Source: Gottfriedia solisilvae | GTDB lineage: Bacteria; Bacillota; Bacilli; Bacillales; Bacillaceae_G | Assembly (NCBI RefSeq): GCF_002128405.1 | Contig: NZ_NETJ01000004.1 | Location: 1-64,000, forward strand | Length of the DNA stretch: 64,000 nucleotides | Reading direction: 5' to 3' | Part shown: positions 9,391 to 18,194 of the stretch, one piece after another | Position numbering within the stretch: position 1 is the first letter of the stretch | Layout: every line of letters begins with the position of its first letter | Translations under genes and position numbers: made by a program | Notes under the pieces: model-generated | Told to the model about the DNA's origin: nothing | Seen by the model: only the letters and a program-made list of their open reading frames with translations | Database searches by the model: none

Positions 9391-10137
9391 TTAGTTAACA
9401 ATTACTTCTTTTTGAATATGATCGTGTAGTTCACCTTTTTCAACATGGACTTTCATAAAGTTCTTTCCGTTCGTCTTAAACGTATATTGCACTTCGTATT
9501 CACCCGGTGATACTTCTTTTGCATCAGTGTAATCATGTTTACCCTTTGCGTCTTTCCATGTTTCAATACGCACATTTGCTTTGTCTAATGCTTCACCTTC
9601 ATCCGTTTGAATGTGAATTGTATATTTATTTTCTTTATTTACTTGAATCTTTTCTGTTCCCATTAAATGAATCATGATTTCGCCGTGATGATGCCCTTCT
9701 GTATGAACACTATGGTCATCTTTTGTACTACTTTTATCATTAGAAGCTGTAGCATCTGTTACTTTAAAGTCTTTTTTAGGCATTGAATGTTGATCCCTTG
9801 CAGTAATATGAGCAACAACATAAAAATCACCTGGCTCAGTAAATTTATATTTAGCTGAGTAAATGCCATCAGCACCATTTTCTGCTTCAAGCATTGCTAA
9901 ACTATCTTCGCCTTGCTTACCAATTTCGAATTGAACTTCGTCTGCATCTGAAACAACTTTTTTATTTTGTGTAACTTCTGCTCGGAACGTGATCTCTTTA
10001 TTAACATTTATATCAGCTGTTGGTAAAAGAATAGAAACATCTAATGGTTTTTCAACTTCTTGCTCTTTTTCTTTCCCATTTGAGCAGCCTACTGTAATCA
10101 TCATACATGCAATTAATACACTAAGTACTTTTTTCAT
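9391..10137 (-). CDS. FixH/YtkA-like lipoprotein with His-rich linker
   Basis: 248-aa lipoprotein (lipobox TVGC). It has two immunoglobulin-like YtkA/FixH-type repeats, about residues 30-125 and 155-245; each carries a G.Y...Y.F..pG.... core (GIYSAKYKFTEPGDFYV and GEYEVQYTFKTNGKNFM). The repeats are joined by a low-complexity linker with DDHSVHTEGHHHGE, a plausible metal-binding stretch. FixH-family domains are associated with cytochrome oxidase and copper handling; a metal or redox role here is inference. It heads a locus with a propeller lipoprotein and a two-component system. Confidence 0.8.
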   Translation of the reverse strand: MKKVLSVLIACMMITVGCSNGKEKEQEVEKPLDVSILLPTADINVNKEITFRAEVTQNKKVVSDADEVQFEIGKQGEDSLAMLEAENGADGIYSAKYKFTEPGDFYVVAHITARDQHSMPKKDFKVTDATASNDKSSTKDDHSVHTEGHHHGEIMIHLMGTEKIQVNKENKYTIHIQTDEGEALDKANVRIETWKDAKGKHDYTDAKEVSPGEYEVQYTFKTNGKNFMKVHVEKGELHDHIQKEVIVN

Positions 10138-10209
10138 ATGTATTGCCTCCTAAATTTCTTCCATAAAAAGATTAACAGATAAATGTGATGAAAATGTGAT
10201 ATATCATTC

Positions 10210-10240
10210 AAAAAAAAGAGACCTTATATAGTAAGTCTCC
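10210..10240 (-). terminator. Terminator of the small membrane protein gene
   Basis: GAGAC-TTA...TAAG-GTCTC hairpin followed by eight T on the minus strand, directly after the 57-aa ORF. It isolates that ORF from the FixH-like gene downstream. Confidence 0.75.
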
Positions 10241-10253
10241 ATTTTAAAAGAAT

Positions 10254-10427
10254 TTATTCGTTTGACTTGTTTTTTTCATCAATTTCCATTAATCGTTTCT
10301 CTTCTTTTAAAGATGCTCTTTTAATTAAATAAAAAGTTGCAAAGGCACCAATCATAAAAATAATTAGAGAAATAACAGCAGGTATATACTCTGTTTTATC
10401 CTCCGGAAAATATAAGAATTCCATCAT
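10254..10427 (-). CDS. Small single-pass membrane protein (57 aa)
   Basis: Short ORF starting at two consecutive ATG codons preceded by GGGAG (10 nt spacing) and followed by its own terminator. It encodes an acidic N-terminus (MMEFLYFPEDKTEYIP), one membrane helix (AVISLIIFMIGAFATFYLI) and a charged tail (KRASLKEEKRLMEIDEK), a tail-anchored or N-out topology. I do not recognise the family with certainty. Its place beside the FixH-like lipoprotein suggests a membrane accessory role. Confidence 0.65.
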   Translation of the reverse strand: MMEFLYFPEDKTEYIPAVISLIIFMIGAFATFYLIKRASLKEEKRLMEIDEKNKSNE

Positions 10428-10523
10428 AGCTATATCACTCCCACTGCCAATTATACTTATTTATGGTACATAAGCATAGTAATAACCAAAATAAAAACCA
10501 ATTGATTGATTTTCAATTGGTTT

Positions 10524-11144
10524 TTAATAAGAAGATATTCTTTTTTTAAATGAAGAAAAATCAACGATATCACCAATAGTAGCTGGTGCGGGCTTCTTCA
10601 TATATTGTTTATCTTTTTCTACTAATTTAAAAATATGATAAGTTGTTAGTGCGTCATCTAATGCTTTATGATGATTCCCTGTTCCATCTTTCCCGTATTC
10701 TTTCATAGCATTCCATAATCCTGTTTGATTTTGATTGCCAAAAAAGGTCTTATACTCTAGACAAAGGTCTCTTACTTCCCCTTTAATTGGAAATGGAATA
10801 TTAGCAGCATCACAGTTATGTTTTAGTACTCTCATATCCATATTTCCCCAAGTAATAACGGTCGTATTGTACCTACTAGTTGCATCATTTAGTTTTTCTG
10901 CAAGCTCCTTAAGCTGGATGCCTTGATCAACATTTTTCTGTGAAATATTTAAAAATCTTTTACATCTTGAGGATAAGGTCGGAAATTGAATTGGTTTCAC
11001 AAATGAGGAATAGGTCTGGTTGATTTCTTCATTAACGACACTTACAAAACCTACTTCAATAATTTCAGGATAAAATTTAATTCCCTTCGATCGACCATCT
11101 GGCATTGTAAATTCAAAATCAATAAACAAGAACTGCTCTTTCAT
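10524..11144 (-). CDS. kapD: 3'-5' exonuclease, KapD-like sporulation inhibitor
   Basis: 206-aa DEDD-type 3'-5' exonuclease. Exo I is FIDFEFTMP, Exo II includes VITWGNMDMRVL, and Exo III is HHKALDDALTTYHIF with the H-x4-D pattern. In B. subtilis, KapD antagonises the KinA sporulation phosphorelay pathway. The length and neighbourhood (pbpD next door) agree with kapD. The start was chosen at the ATG preceded by a near-perfect CAGGAGGTGA SD, 72 nt inside the longer frame. Confidence 0.88.
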   Translation of the reverse strand: MKEQFLFIDFEFTMPDGRSKGIKFYPEIIEVGFVSVVNEEINQTYSSFVKPIQFPTLSSRCKRFLNISQKNVDQGIQLKELAEKLNDATSRYNTTVITWGNMDMRVLKHNCDAANIPFPIKGEVRDLCLEYKTFFGNQNQTGLWNAMKEYGKDGTGNHHKALDDALTTYHIFKLVEKDKQYMKKPAPATIGDIVDFSSFKKRISSY

Positions 11145-11384
11145 TTCCTCACCTCCTGAAAAAATAAATATTTTCTGATTTTTTACTATTGTCTTATATG
11201 ATAAGTGATTATTCAAGTATGATATCTATTTTTCATAATATTTGCTTATTAAATTAATATATCAGCATTGTGTAAAAAATAACAAAGAGTGACCAACTAA
11301 ATGAAATTTCATGTTAAAATAATATACGTTCGTTTAAATAGTATTTAACGAATTAAAAAATACGAAAGTATATAGAGGGCTATT

Positions 11385-13256
11385 ATGAGAAAAATTATTG
11401 GTTTTATCTTTATTATAATAAGCTTTCTTGTCTTTTATTTCACATCTGAGAAAGCCTTGTTTGCATACGAGAACTCCAAAAATATTCCTAAGAAAACAGT
11501 TGAAGAACTGCCAGTCATTTCACTGTCGCAAAATAGTATTTTTTACGACCGAAATAACAAACCTTTTTACATTCCAGGTTCTGGTGAGAATAGAATTAAT
11601 TTAAAAAGTAGTGAAATTCCTCAACTTGTTAAAGATATTTTTATTTCAACAGAAGATCGATACTTTTATTCTCACAAAGGGGTAGATCTTTTTGGTGTCG
11701 CAAGGGCAATGATGGTAAATGTCTCAAATAGTGGAATAGAACAAGGAGCTAGTACAATTACACAGCAGCTTGCTCGTAATCTATATTTAACACATGAACG
11801 ATCAGTTGAACGAAAAGTAAAAGAAATTGAAATTTCACTTCAACTAGAAAAGCAATTTTCTAAAGATCAAATATTAACGATGTACATTAATACAATTTAC
11901 TTTGCAAACCGCAACTATGGAATTGAAGCAGCAAGTAAAGCATATTTCAGTAAATCAGTTAAAGATTTAAGCTTGGCTCAAACTGCTTTTGTTTGTACAA
12001 TTCCGAATAACCCAACTCTGTATGATCCATTTAAAAATTTTGATCATTCAAAGAAACGTCAGGAAAGAATTCTTGGTATTTTAAAAGAACAAGGAATTAT
12101 AACAGCTAAGCAATATGACGTAGCAATTAAAGAAAAAATTAAGTTAAAAACTGATAGTAGAGTACAAGAATACCCAGATTATTATTCATATGTAGATTAT
12201 GAATTAAAGAAAATACTTTCTGGACGAAAAGGTAAATTCCTAACTTCTAAATTAACAAATGCACAACAAGCAGAATTAAGAAAACTTAAGACCGTTGATG
12301 AAAGAGTCACTTATTTACAAAACCAAGGGTTAAGTATTTTTACTAGCTTAAATCCATATGTACAAGAAGCGACTGTCAAAGCTGTAAACCAAGGTACCTT
12401 ATCTACTAATACTGATGGAGCAGCAGTCGTAATAAGAAATAATAGTCATGAAATTATAGCCCTTTCTGGTGGTAGAAACTATGAATCTCAAAATCTAAAT
12501 AGAGCGTATCAGGATTTTAGACAACCAGGTTCTACGATCAAACCATTACTTGTGTATGCACCTTATATTGACTATCTAGGCGCAACACCAGATACAAAAG
12601 TAAGTGCTGATGAATATTGTAAAGGGACTTATTGTCCGAAGAATGATAGCGGAAAAGAATATGGGGATGTTTCTTTACGAACTGCAATGCAGAATTCATA
12701 TAATACAGCAGCAGTTCGATTATATGAACAGCTTACACCAGGTGTTGCTTATCGTTATTTAGACAAATATAAATTTGAAAAAATATCAGCTAAAGACCGA
12801 TACGAGTATGGCCGTGCTCTTGGTGGATACGATATTGGTATGTCTCCACTAGAAATGACAAGTGCTTATACAACATTCGGTAATGATGGCGTATATTATG
12901 AAAATAGTGCTATTCAAAGGATTACATTGAGAGATGGTACAGTTGTTTATGAAAATAATCCGTCCTCTGTCAGAGTGTATAGTTCAAATACAACGAACAC
13001 GATGAGAAGTATGTTACACTCTGTCGTTCAAAACGGTACTGCACGTCGTATTAATATGCCTTTAGATTATATTGGTGGGAAAACTGGTACGACAAATGAT
13101 AATACGAATTTATGGTTTATGGGATTAACTTCAAATTATACAATTGGAACTTGGATTGGGAATAAACGTCCAAACCAGCCAATCCCTAAAAATTACACTG
13201 TTCCACCTCCACAAATTATTTGGAGAGACATTGTACAAGATACAAACTTAAAATAA
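11385..13256 (+). CDS. pbpD: Class A penicillin-binding protein (PBP4-like, bifunctional)
   Basis: 623-aa class A PBP with an N-terminal signal anchor (4-22). The glycosyltransferase domain contains STEDRYFYSHKGVD, GASTITQQLARNL and the downstream family motifs. The transpeptidase domain has SxxK as STIK in RQPGSTIKPLL, SxN as SYN (MQNSYNTAA) and KTGT in IGGKTGTTNDN. It polymerises and cross-links peptidoglycan at the outer membrane face. The length matches B. subtilis PBP4 (PbpD), which also neighbours kapD. It is monocistronic with a strong terminator. Confidence 0.9.
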   Translation: MRKIIGFIFIIISFLVFYFTSEKALFAYENSKNIPKKTVEELPVISLSQNSIFYDRNNKPFYIPGSGENRINLKSSEIPQLVKDIFISTEDRYFYSHKGVDLFGVARAMMVNVSNSGIEQGASTITQQLARNLYLTHERSVERKVKEIEISLQLEKQFSKDQILTMYINTIYFANRNYGIEAASKAYFSKSVKDLSLAQTAFVCTIPNNPTLYDPFKNFDHSKKRQERILGILKEQGIITAKQYDVAIKEKIKLKTDSRVQEYPDYYSYVDYELKKILSGRKGKFLTSKLTNAQQAELRKLKTVDERVTYLQNQGLSIFTSLNPYVQEATVKAVNQGTLSTNTDGAAVVIRNNSHEIIALSGGRNYESQNLNRAYQDFRQPGSTIKPLLVYAPYIDYLGATPDTKVSADEYCKGTYCPKNDSGKEYGDVSLRTAMQNSYNTAAVRLYEQLTPGVAYRYLDKYKFEKISAKDRYEYGRALGGYDIGMSPLEMTSAYTTFGNDGVYYENSAIQRITLRDGTVVYENNPSSVRVYSSNTTNTMRSMLHSVVQNGTARRINMPLDYIGGKTGTTNDNTNLWFMGLTSNYTIGTWIGNKRPNQPIPKNYTVPPPQIIWRDIVQDTNLK

Positions 13257-13261
13257 GTCAC

Positions 13262-13307
13262 AAAAAAAGTAGCACTTTTGACGAATATCAAAAGTGCTAC
13301 TTTTTTA
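13262..13307 (+). terminator. Terminator of pbpD
   Basis: Nearly 20-bp stem AAAAAAGTAGCACTTTTGA / TCAAAAGTGCTACTTTTTT with a 6-nt loop. Confidence 0.92.
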
Positions 13308-13361
13308 TTTAGGCTCTTTTCAAAAGCATCCTGGAGTTGTAATCAACTAACGCTTTCTTTT

Positions 13362-13919
13362 TTAGAATGGTAATGCAGTGATAAATTCAGCAAATAATGT
13401 AAAGTAAGCATATATTACGCCACTTCCTATTACCGACCAAATCGCTAATTGAAAAACGATAAAACCAATCATACCAAGCACTGTAAAGTTAACAGACTGC
13501 TTAATAAGAAATAAGATAATAAACGCAATAATCGTTACAAGAAGAACAATTGCAATATACAATATTGAGCTATTTAAGAAAACTGCTAATAGTCCACCTA
13601 AAATAAATACATATGAGAATTTTTTACTTGCCAATAAGTCTATACCCTCACGATCCTTTGAGAAGAAAAGTAAGGCAAACTGCCAAAATAAATCAGTAAG
13701 TAATTTTAACCCACATAAAACTAAAAAGATAATAAATGAAATACCTAAAAATGTTAATATTCTAATTTCCTTTTCAGGCATAATATCAGTAAGTGGTTGA
13801 AGAATACCTGATACTGATAAAAAGTTTATAGTCAATTGGAATAAATTCAATGTAATGGCGACTGTAAACAAAATAATAGATAAAAACGCAAAGTAACTTG
13901 TGTAATAAATATTTTTCAT
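13362..13919 (-). CDS. yufK: YufK family (DUF5366) membrane protein
   Basis: 185-aa protein, almost wholly hydrophobic, with five predicted membrane helices (about 8-32, 52-78, 100-118, 120-140 and 148-175). The sequence resembles the Bacillus YufK family and the length is the same. The function is unknown. ATG follows a GAAAGGAGAC leader. It lies between pbpD and the yuxO-like gene, consistent with the B. subtilis yuf/yux block. Confidence 0.7.
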   Translation of the reverse strand: MKNIYYTSYFAFLSIILFTVAITLNLFQLTINFLSVSGILQPLTDIMPEKEIRILTFLGISFIIFLVLCGLKLLTDLFWQFALLFFSKDREGIDLLASKKFSYVFILGGLLAVFLNSSILYIAIVLLVTIIAFIILFLIKQSVNFTVLGMIGFIVFQLAIWSVIGSGVIYAYFTLFAEFITALPF

Positions 13920-14083
13920 TAAATGTCTCCTTTCTTATCTACAAAGGAAATATCCCTTTTGTAGAGGATGTCTCGCGTTACTTATGAAACCTTTTATACA
14001 CAACAGTAATTATTTTACCATAAGTTTATAGAAATTTAGACTTGTTTATTATATTTCTTTATTCTAAAAAGTATAAAAAAGAA

Positions 14084-14121
14084 AAAGGATGCTATTTCAC
14101 ATCTTGTGAAAAGCATCCTTT
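14084..14121 (-). terminator. Terminator of yuxO-like gene
   Basis: AAAGGATGC ... GCATCCTTT stem with an inner TTTCAC/GTGAAA stem, located just after the thioesterase stop codon on the minus strand. Confidence 0.85.
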
Positions 14122-14127
14122 CGTTTA

Positions 14128-14514
14128 CTATTTACGCTTATCTTTAATAGCAACTGTACATCTAGAGATACAGATTAAGTGCTCGTCTTCATCGTAGATT
14201 TTAATATCCCAAACCATTGTTGTTTTTCCTGTATGTACGGCAGTACCAACCGCAGTGACAAATCCATCACGTACTGAACGCAAATGATTTGCATTGATTT
14301 CAAGTCCAAATGCTAATTGATTTTCTTGATCAATCATAGAGAATGTACCAACACTAGCAACTGATTCTGCTAATGCCACTGATGCCCCACCATGTAAGTA
14401 ACCAAATGGCTGATGTACATTTTCTGTTACTTCCATCTTCATGACAACTTTACCTTCTTCTACTGATTCAATCGACATGCCTAATGCCTTCATTAAAGTC
14501 ATTTTGTCTTCCAT
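14128..14514 (-). CDS. yuxO: Hotdog-fold thioesterase (YuxO; probable DHNA-CoA thioesterase)
   Basis: 128-aa single hotdog domain of the PaaI/YdiI type. The HGG motif HQPFGYLHGGASVALAESVASVG carries the catalytic Glu, followed by GLEINANHLR. YuxO homologues are proposed to hydrolyse 1,4-dihydroxy-2-naphthoyl-CoA in menaquinone synthesis; other acyl-CoA substrates are possible. The start is the ATG after GGCGGAGAAGT; the longer frame adds MRGGEV, which is the SD region itself. Confidence 0.85.
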   Translation of the reverse strand: MEDKMTLMKALGMSIESVEEGKVVMKMEVTENVHQPFGYLHGGASVALAESVASVGTFSMIDQENQLAFGLEINANHLRSVRDGFVTAVGTAVHTGKTTMVWDIKIYDEDEHLICISRCTVAIKDKRK

Positions 14515-14629
14515 TACTTCTCCGCCTCTCATGTTCCCACTCCTATCATACTGCTCTTTCTCTCTTATTAAAAATATTTCACATACAATAAATTCTACAA
14601 ATAAACTTTATTTCCTTTACATTATAAAT

Positions 14630-14655
14630 CCCTCTAACTCTTTACAGTTAGAGGG
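14630..14655 (-). terminator. Terminator of SRPBCC gene
   Basis: Perfect 10-bp stem CCCTCTAACT-ctttac-AGTTAGAGGG immediately after the SRPBCC stop; the T tract is short. Confidence 0.7.
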
Positions 14656-14664
14656 AATACTTAT

Positions 14665-15126
14665 TTAATACACACCGTCAAATCTTTTTTCAGCGTATGC
14701 CTTTAAATCATTCATTTGTTTTGTTAGGATTCGCTTTGTAAACCAGCTAAAAAGAAATCCCATCATCTTTGCCATAGATGAGAACATTTCAACCTTGCAC
14801 TCATAATCTAAGCGGGTTTGATTTGTTTCAACAGAAGTAAATCGATAATAAACATCTACCTGAAATGATGAGTGCTTTAAACGAATTCCAAGCTCTTTTG
14901 GTCGGTTATACGAAAGGACTTCTCCTTCGTATTCTTGAATTTTCCCACCTTCTTTTAAACGTTGTTTAAACTTTTTACCAACAGGATTTTCATAATCGAA
15001 ATTCTCTTCGTGGATATTTTCCACAAAGCCTTCCATCCAATTTTTAATATGTTCGTCAGAATTCACTACTTCAAAAACAGTATTGATTGGTGCATTAATT
15101 ACTAGGCTATAAACTGTTTTTTTCAT
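14665..15126 (-). CDS. SRPBCC family protein
   Basis: 153-aa START/SRPBCC-fold protein (helix-grip fold) with the N-terminal pattern TVYSLVINAPINTVFEVVNSDE, the central RPKELGIRLKHSSFQVDVYYRF and a long C-terminal helix containing FLFSWFTKRILTKQMNDLKAYAEKRF. Such proteins bind hydrophobic ligands. No ligand can be assigned. The hydrophobic, aromatic C-terminal helix could contact membranes. ATG follows GGATGGAGAATGATGAATT. Confidence 0.75.
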   Translation of the reverse strand: MKKTVYSLVINAPINTVFEVVNSDEHIKNWMEGFVENIHEENFDYENPVGKKFKQRLKEGGKIQEYEGEVLSYNRPKELGIRLKHSSFQVDVYYRFTSVETNQTRLDYECKVEMFSSMAKMMGFLFSWFTKRILTKQMNDLKAYAEKRFDGVY

Positions 15127-15148
15127 AATTCATCATTCTCCATCCAAA

Positions 15149-15787
15149 TTAATTCCTCGTTTGTTGTCTAAATACTTGTAATGCATTCTGCTCATTTAAA
15201 GTCTTTAATTCAGTCTCAGTAAACTTTCCTGACCCTTTTTTTATAACATAAACTGTTAGTCTCTTCTTTCCCCAATGCTCAAAGACATCTCCTACAGTAT
15301 GATAATACAAATCCAAATGATGTCCTTTTACCGCTGCACCTTTATCAGCTACAACACCATATCCATAGCCCGGAATAAATAAGATGGTTCCGATTGGAAA
15401 AACATTTAAATCCGCTGCGATAGTTGAAAATACGTCCCGTTTTACACCAACACCTGAATACGTAATTCCATAAGATTGATCACTTGGATTCTTACCCGTA
15501 GATTCCTTTCCAGCAGTGTAGCCTGTTGCAGTTACCGTTATTTGCTTATAGCTACTCCAGTTTGTATTCTTTTCAATATTTTTCACAATAGTCGTCATTG
15601 TTTTTTCGTTAATGATTTGATTTGAATTTTCCTCTGCATAAACATGATGTAGTTGTGCAGAATGATTGAACCACTTCGTAAAATTAACTAATTGTGCATT
15701 AGAAACGATTTTAGCTGTTGAGACTAATGCAAGAATGAATAATATAGTAATAATCAATTGACTAAACAATTTTTTATTTATACGCAA
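15149..15787 (-). CDS. yuiC: 3D-domain cell-wall protein (YuiC-like)
   Basis: 212-aa exported protein. An N-terminal signal or anchor (8-30) and a spacer are followed by a C-terminal 3D (three-Asp) domain, about 85-195, with VTATGYTAG, the ADK of [14 protein letters not shown] and HHLDLYY. 3D domains are muralytic folds related to MltA and Rpf/Sps proteins, so a peptidoglycan-processing role is likely. The start is a TTG 12 nt from AAAAGGAG, the only in-frame option near an SD; it is uncertain. Confidence 0.8.
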   Translation of the reverse strand: MRINKKLFSQLIITILFILALVSTAKIVSNAQLVNFTKWFNHSAQLHHVYAEENSNQIINEKTMTTIVKNIEKNTNWSSYKQITVTATGYTAGKESTGKNPSDQSYGITYSGVGVKRDVFSTIAADLNVFPIGTILFIPGYGYGVVADKGAAVKGHHLDLYYHTVGDVFEHWGKKRLTVYVIKKGSGKFTETELKTLNEQNALQVFRQQTRN

Positions 15788-15870
15788 TGAATCATTTCAC
15801 TCCTTTTCATTCTTTCATCATTCCCAAAAATAAAAAAAATATAAAAAAAACTTTCTCATTGATGAGAAAG

Positions 15871-16194
15871 TTAAAACATTTGATATCCATTTTTTCTTAA
15901 ACTTAGAATGACTACTCCGGACATAATCGCACCAATTAAGCCACTTGATAAAATAATTACATCACCCATGCCAACTGCTAATAAATTTGTTTTTAAAATC
16001 GAAAATGCATTTGAAGTTTGTGTAAAATATTTCATTGTATTAATTTTATCTACAATCATCACAATAATAATTGGATAAATAACAACCATGAACCAGGTTG
16101 TCCTAAACAACATATTTGCTAAAAAACCAATTCCAAAAGCTAAGACAAAAAATAGTAAAATTGAAATTAGTAAAACTGGAATACTCATTTCCAT
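15871..16194 (-). CDS. yuiB: YuiB family membrane protein
   Basis: 107-aa protein with three predicted hydrophobic helices (about 5-30, 33-48 and 75-98). It matches the YuiB family in size and sits beside yuiC. The function is unknown. The ATG at 16194 lies 8 nt after GGGG; the longer frame begins at a GTG within the SD. A small hairpin with A/T runs (15840-15870) may terminate it. Confidence 0.72.
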   Translation of the reverse strand: MEMSIPVLLISILLFFVLAFGIGFLANMLFRTTWFMVVIYPIIIVMIVDKINTMKYFTQTSNAFSILKTNLLAVGMGDVIILSSGLIGAIMSGVVILSLRKNGYQMF

Positions 16195-16270
16195 CCAAAA
16201 CACCCCACAATTATTCTACTTACAGTGTAAAACCTTCTGTTCTTAACGTCAATTTTTTATATATTCTTAA

Positions 16271-16750
16271 TCATTTGATAAAACGATATGTAGTATACTG
16301 AAACTGATCTCCAGGATTCAATCCATCATGTACAGCCATTGGTTCATTTGGTGGATTTTGAATTAAATATTTAATTAATAATGAAGAGGCTGGATCTTCG
16401 AGTAATTCCTGTTCAGAGATAAATTTGGCATCTGATAGTTCTTTCTCTTGTATCGTAATTTTCGTATCATTCGCTTGTAATAAGAAAATTAACATATTAT
16501 CACTGATTTCTTCGCGAATGACACCAGTTCTAACTCCTATTAAGCCGATACATGTAGCGTTCACACCTGTTTCCTCTGTTACCTCTCTTAAAACAGCCTG
16601 ATCAACAGTCTCACCTTCTTTTACAAATCCAGCAGGTAATGACCAAAGATCCTTAAGTCCACTATATTTCTTCTTTACAACTAACCATCTACCAGCAGAG
16701 TCTTTAACTAAACCTGCAACAGCTAACCATACATTACCTCTTTTACTCAT
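16271..16750 (-). CDS. NUDIX hydrolase
   Basis: 159-aa NUDIX-fold pyrophosphohydrolase. A complete NUDIX box is visible at about residues 41-63: G-x5-E-x7-REVTEETGV. The flanking strands (VKKKYSGLKDLWSLPAGFV) fit MutT/ADP-ribose-type enzymes. The substrate is unknown. Its transcript would end at the hairpin pair around 16200-16270 or run on into yuiB. Upstream lies a palindromic repeat element separating it from yumB. Confidence 0.88.
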   Translation of the reverse strand: MSKRGNVWLAVAGLVKDSAGRWLVVKKKYSGLKDLWSLPAGFVKEGETVDQAVLREVTEETGVNATCIGLIGVRTGVIREEISDNMLIFLLQANDTKITIQEKELSDAKFISEQELLEDPASSLLIKYLIQNPPNEPMAVHDGLNPGDQFQYTTYRFIK

Positions 16751-16777
16751 TGCTTTGATCCCACCTTTTCTACAAAA

Positions 16778-16802
16778 AAAAGCCCGACTACTGTCGAGCT
16801 TT
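16778..16802 (-). terminator. Terminator hairpin, copy 2 (downstream of repeat element A)
   Basis: AAAGCcCGACtactGTCGaGCTTT, followed on the minus strand by TTTTTTTT. It is a near copy of the hairpin at 16947-16970 on the other side of the repeat element. Confidence 0.75.
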
Positions 16803-16924
16803 CAGACTATTGACAAACGCTCGCTTCTCCGTTGCTTCGCCTGCTAGTGGTGCATACTACCATCTATCGTAACCTTGCTTCCACTCGGCCATGCACCTCG
16901 AAAATCAAGCGTTTAATCAGTTTG
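16803..16924. repeat. Palindromic repeat element, copy A
   Basis: 122-bp imperfect palindrome beginning CAGACTATTGACAAACGC and ending GCGTTTAATCAGTTTG. In reverse orientation it matches copies B (30561-30684) and C (36105-36231), sharing AACGCTTG, TCGAGG and AGCGAGCGTTTG blocks. It is noticeably richer in GC than the surroundings. It lies between two versions of the yumB terminator hairpin. Confidence 0.8.
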
Positions 16925-16946
16925 AAAAAATTTCTTATACACAATG

Positions 16947-16970
16947 ATAGCCCGACTATTGTCGAGCTAT
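16947..16970 (-). terminator. Terminator hairpin of yumB, copy 1
   Basis: ATAGCcCGACtattGTCGaGCTAT directly after the yumB stop on the minus strand, but with only a weak T tract. The partner hairpin lies beyond repeat element A. Confidence 0.7.
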
Positions 16971-16976
16971 ATTTTC

Positions 16977-18194
16977 TTAAAGGAGATTTAATTTACCTTT
17001 TTTAAGAACTAGCATTGGGCCACCAAGTACGAATAAGTAACGGTTATCAATTACTTTTTTCATAAATGAAGCTTTCCAACCAGTTAATTTTTTACCGAAT
17101 ACTACACCAATTGCATCATCATGTCCTAATGAACATACAGTACCTTTAATATCTGGAGTGAATTCTTCTAGCTCGCCTTTTCCACGAACTAATACTGCTA
17201 AGTTGTGTGCAACATTGAAACCTTGTTGAATTGCAATTTGTGCAGTTGGTGGATATGGACGGTTATTCACTTCATCAATTAATAAAGCAGAATCACCTAC
17301 GATAAATACATCGTCATATCCTGGAACACGCATGTCTTTTGTAACTTTTACACGTCCACGCATTGCTTCAAAGCCAGCTTGCTCAACTAAAGCATTACCA
17401 CGAACACCTGCAGCCCATACTACTGTTGCAGATTTAATTTCTTCAGTTTCTTCACCTTTAGCAACGATGATTCCTTCTTCAGTACATTCTTTAATTGCTG
17501 TACCAATTTTGAACTCAACGCCTTTTTTCTCTAATTGAGATACAGCGTAGTCAACTAATTCTGGATCAAAACCAGGTAATACCATTGGAGCAGCTTCAAC
17601 GCATACAATACGTACTAAATCACGGTCGATATCATATTCTTTACATAATTCTGGCACACGGTTTGCTAATTCACCAACAAATTCAATACCAGTAAATCCA
17701 GCACCACCAACAATGATAGTTAATAACTCATCACGTTTTTCAGCTGGCGTGTTATGATATTTTGAAAAACTATAGTCAATATGCTCACGAATTTGACGTG
17801 CAGCGTTAATACTTGCAATTGAAAATGCATGTTCTTTTAATCCTTTAATTCCGAAAGTTTCAGATTCGAAACCAAGTCCAATTACTAAATAGTCATAATT
17901 TAATTCACCGTGAGTAAGAACAACTTTCTTATCTTCTGGTTTAATTTCTGTTACTGTATCTTGAATGAAGTTGATTTTACTTGGATTAATCACATCTTTA
18001 ATATCTAGACGTGTACGGTCATGGTGTAATGTACCTGCTGCATTTTCATGTAACCACGTAGTTTGGTAATGGTAGCTATTTTTATTTACTAAAGTAATTT
18101 CTGCCTCATTTGCAGATAATGTTTTTTGAAGTCGAGTTGCAGTAATAATACCACCGTACCCAGCTCCAAGGATTACAATCTTAGGCTTATTCAT
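16977..18194 (-). CDS. yumB: Type II NADH dehydrogenase-like flavoprotein (YumB)
   Basis: 405-aa NDH-2-family enzyme, membrane-associated, expected to pass electrons from NADH to menaquinone. The FAD-binding GxGxxG is in [13 protein letters not shown] and the NAD-binding one in [16 protein letters not shown]. The second FAD contact is [11 protein letters not shown], and a quinone-side AIQQG motif is present. The C-terminal basic/hydrophobic tail ([20 protein letters not shown]) suits membrane binding. The start at the ATG follows AAAGGATGG; the longer frame adds MVSI. A 27-bp tandem repeat lies in its upstream region. Confidence 0.88.
   Translation of the reverse strand: MNKPKIVILGAGYGGIITATRLQKTLSANEAEITLVNKNSYHYQTTWLHENAAGTLHHDRTRLDIKDVINPSKINFIQDTVTEIKPEDKKVVLTHGELNYDYLVIGLGFESETFGIKGLKEHAFSIASINAARQIREHIDYSFSKYHNTPAEKRDELLTIIVGGAGFTGIEFVGELANRVPELCKEYDIDRDLVRIVCVEAAPMVLPGFDPELVDYAVSQLEKKGVEFKIGTAIKECTEEGIIVAKGEETEEIKSATVVWAAGVRGNALVEQAGFEAMRGRVKVTKDMRVPGYDDVFIVGDSALLIDEVNNRPYPPTAQIAIQQGFNVAHNLAVLVRGKGELEEFTPDIKGTVCSLGHDDAIGVVFGKKLTGWKASFMKKVIDNRYLFVLGGPMLVLKKGKLNLL

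Noticed and set aside
13309-13361. AGGCTCTTTTC...GTAATCAAC segment as another repeat copy
   Set aside because: Only weakly similar to the GGCTCTGTTAA repeat and without the inverted end.
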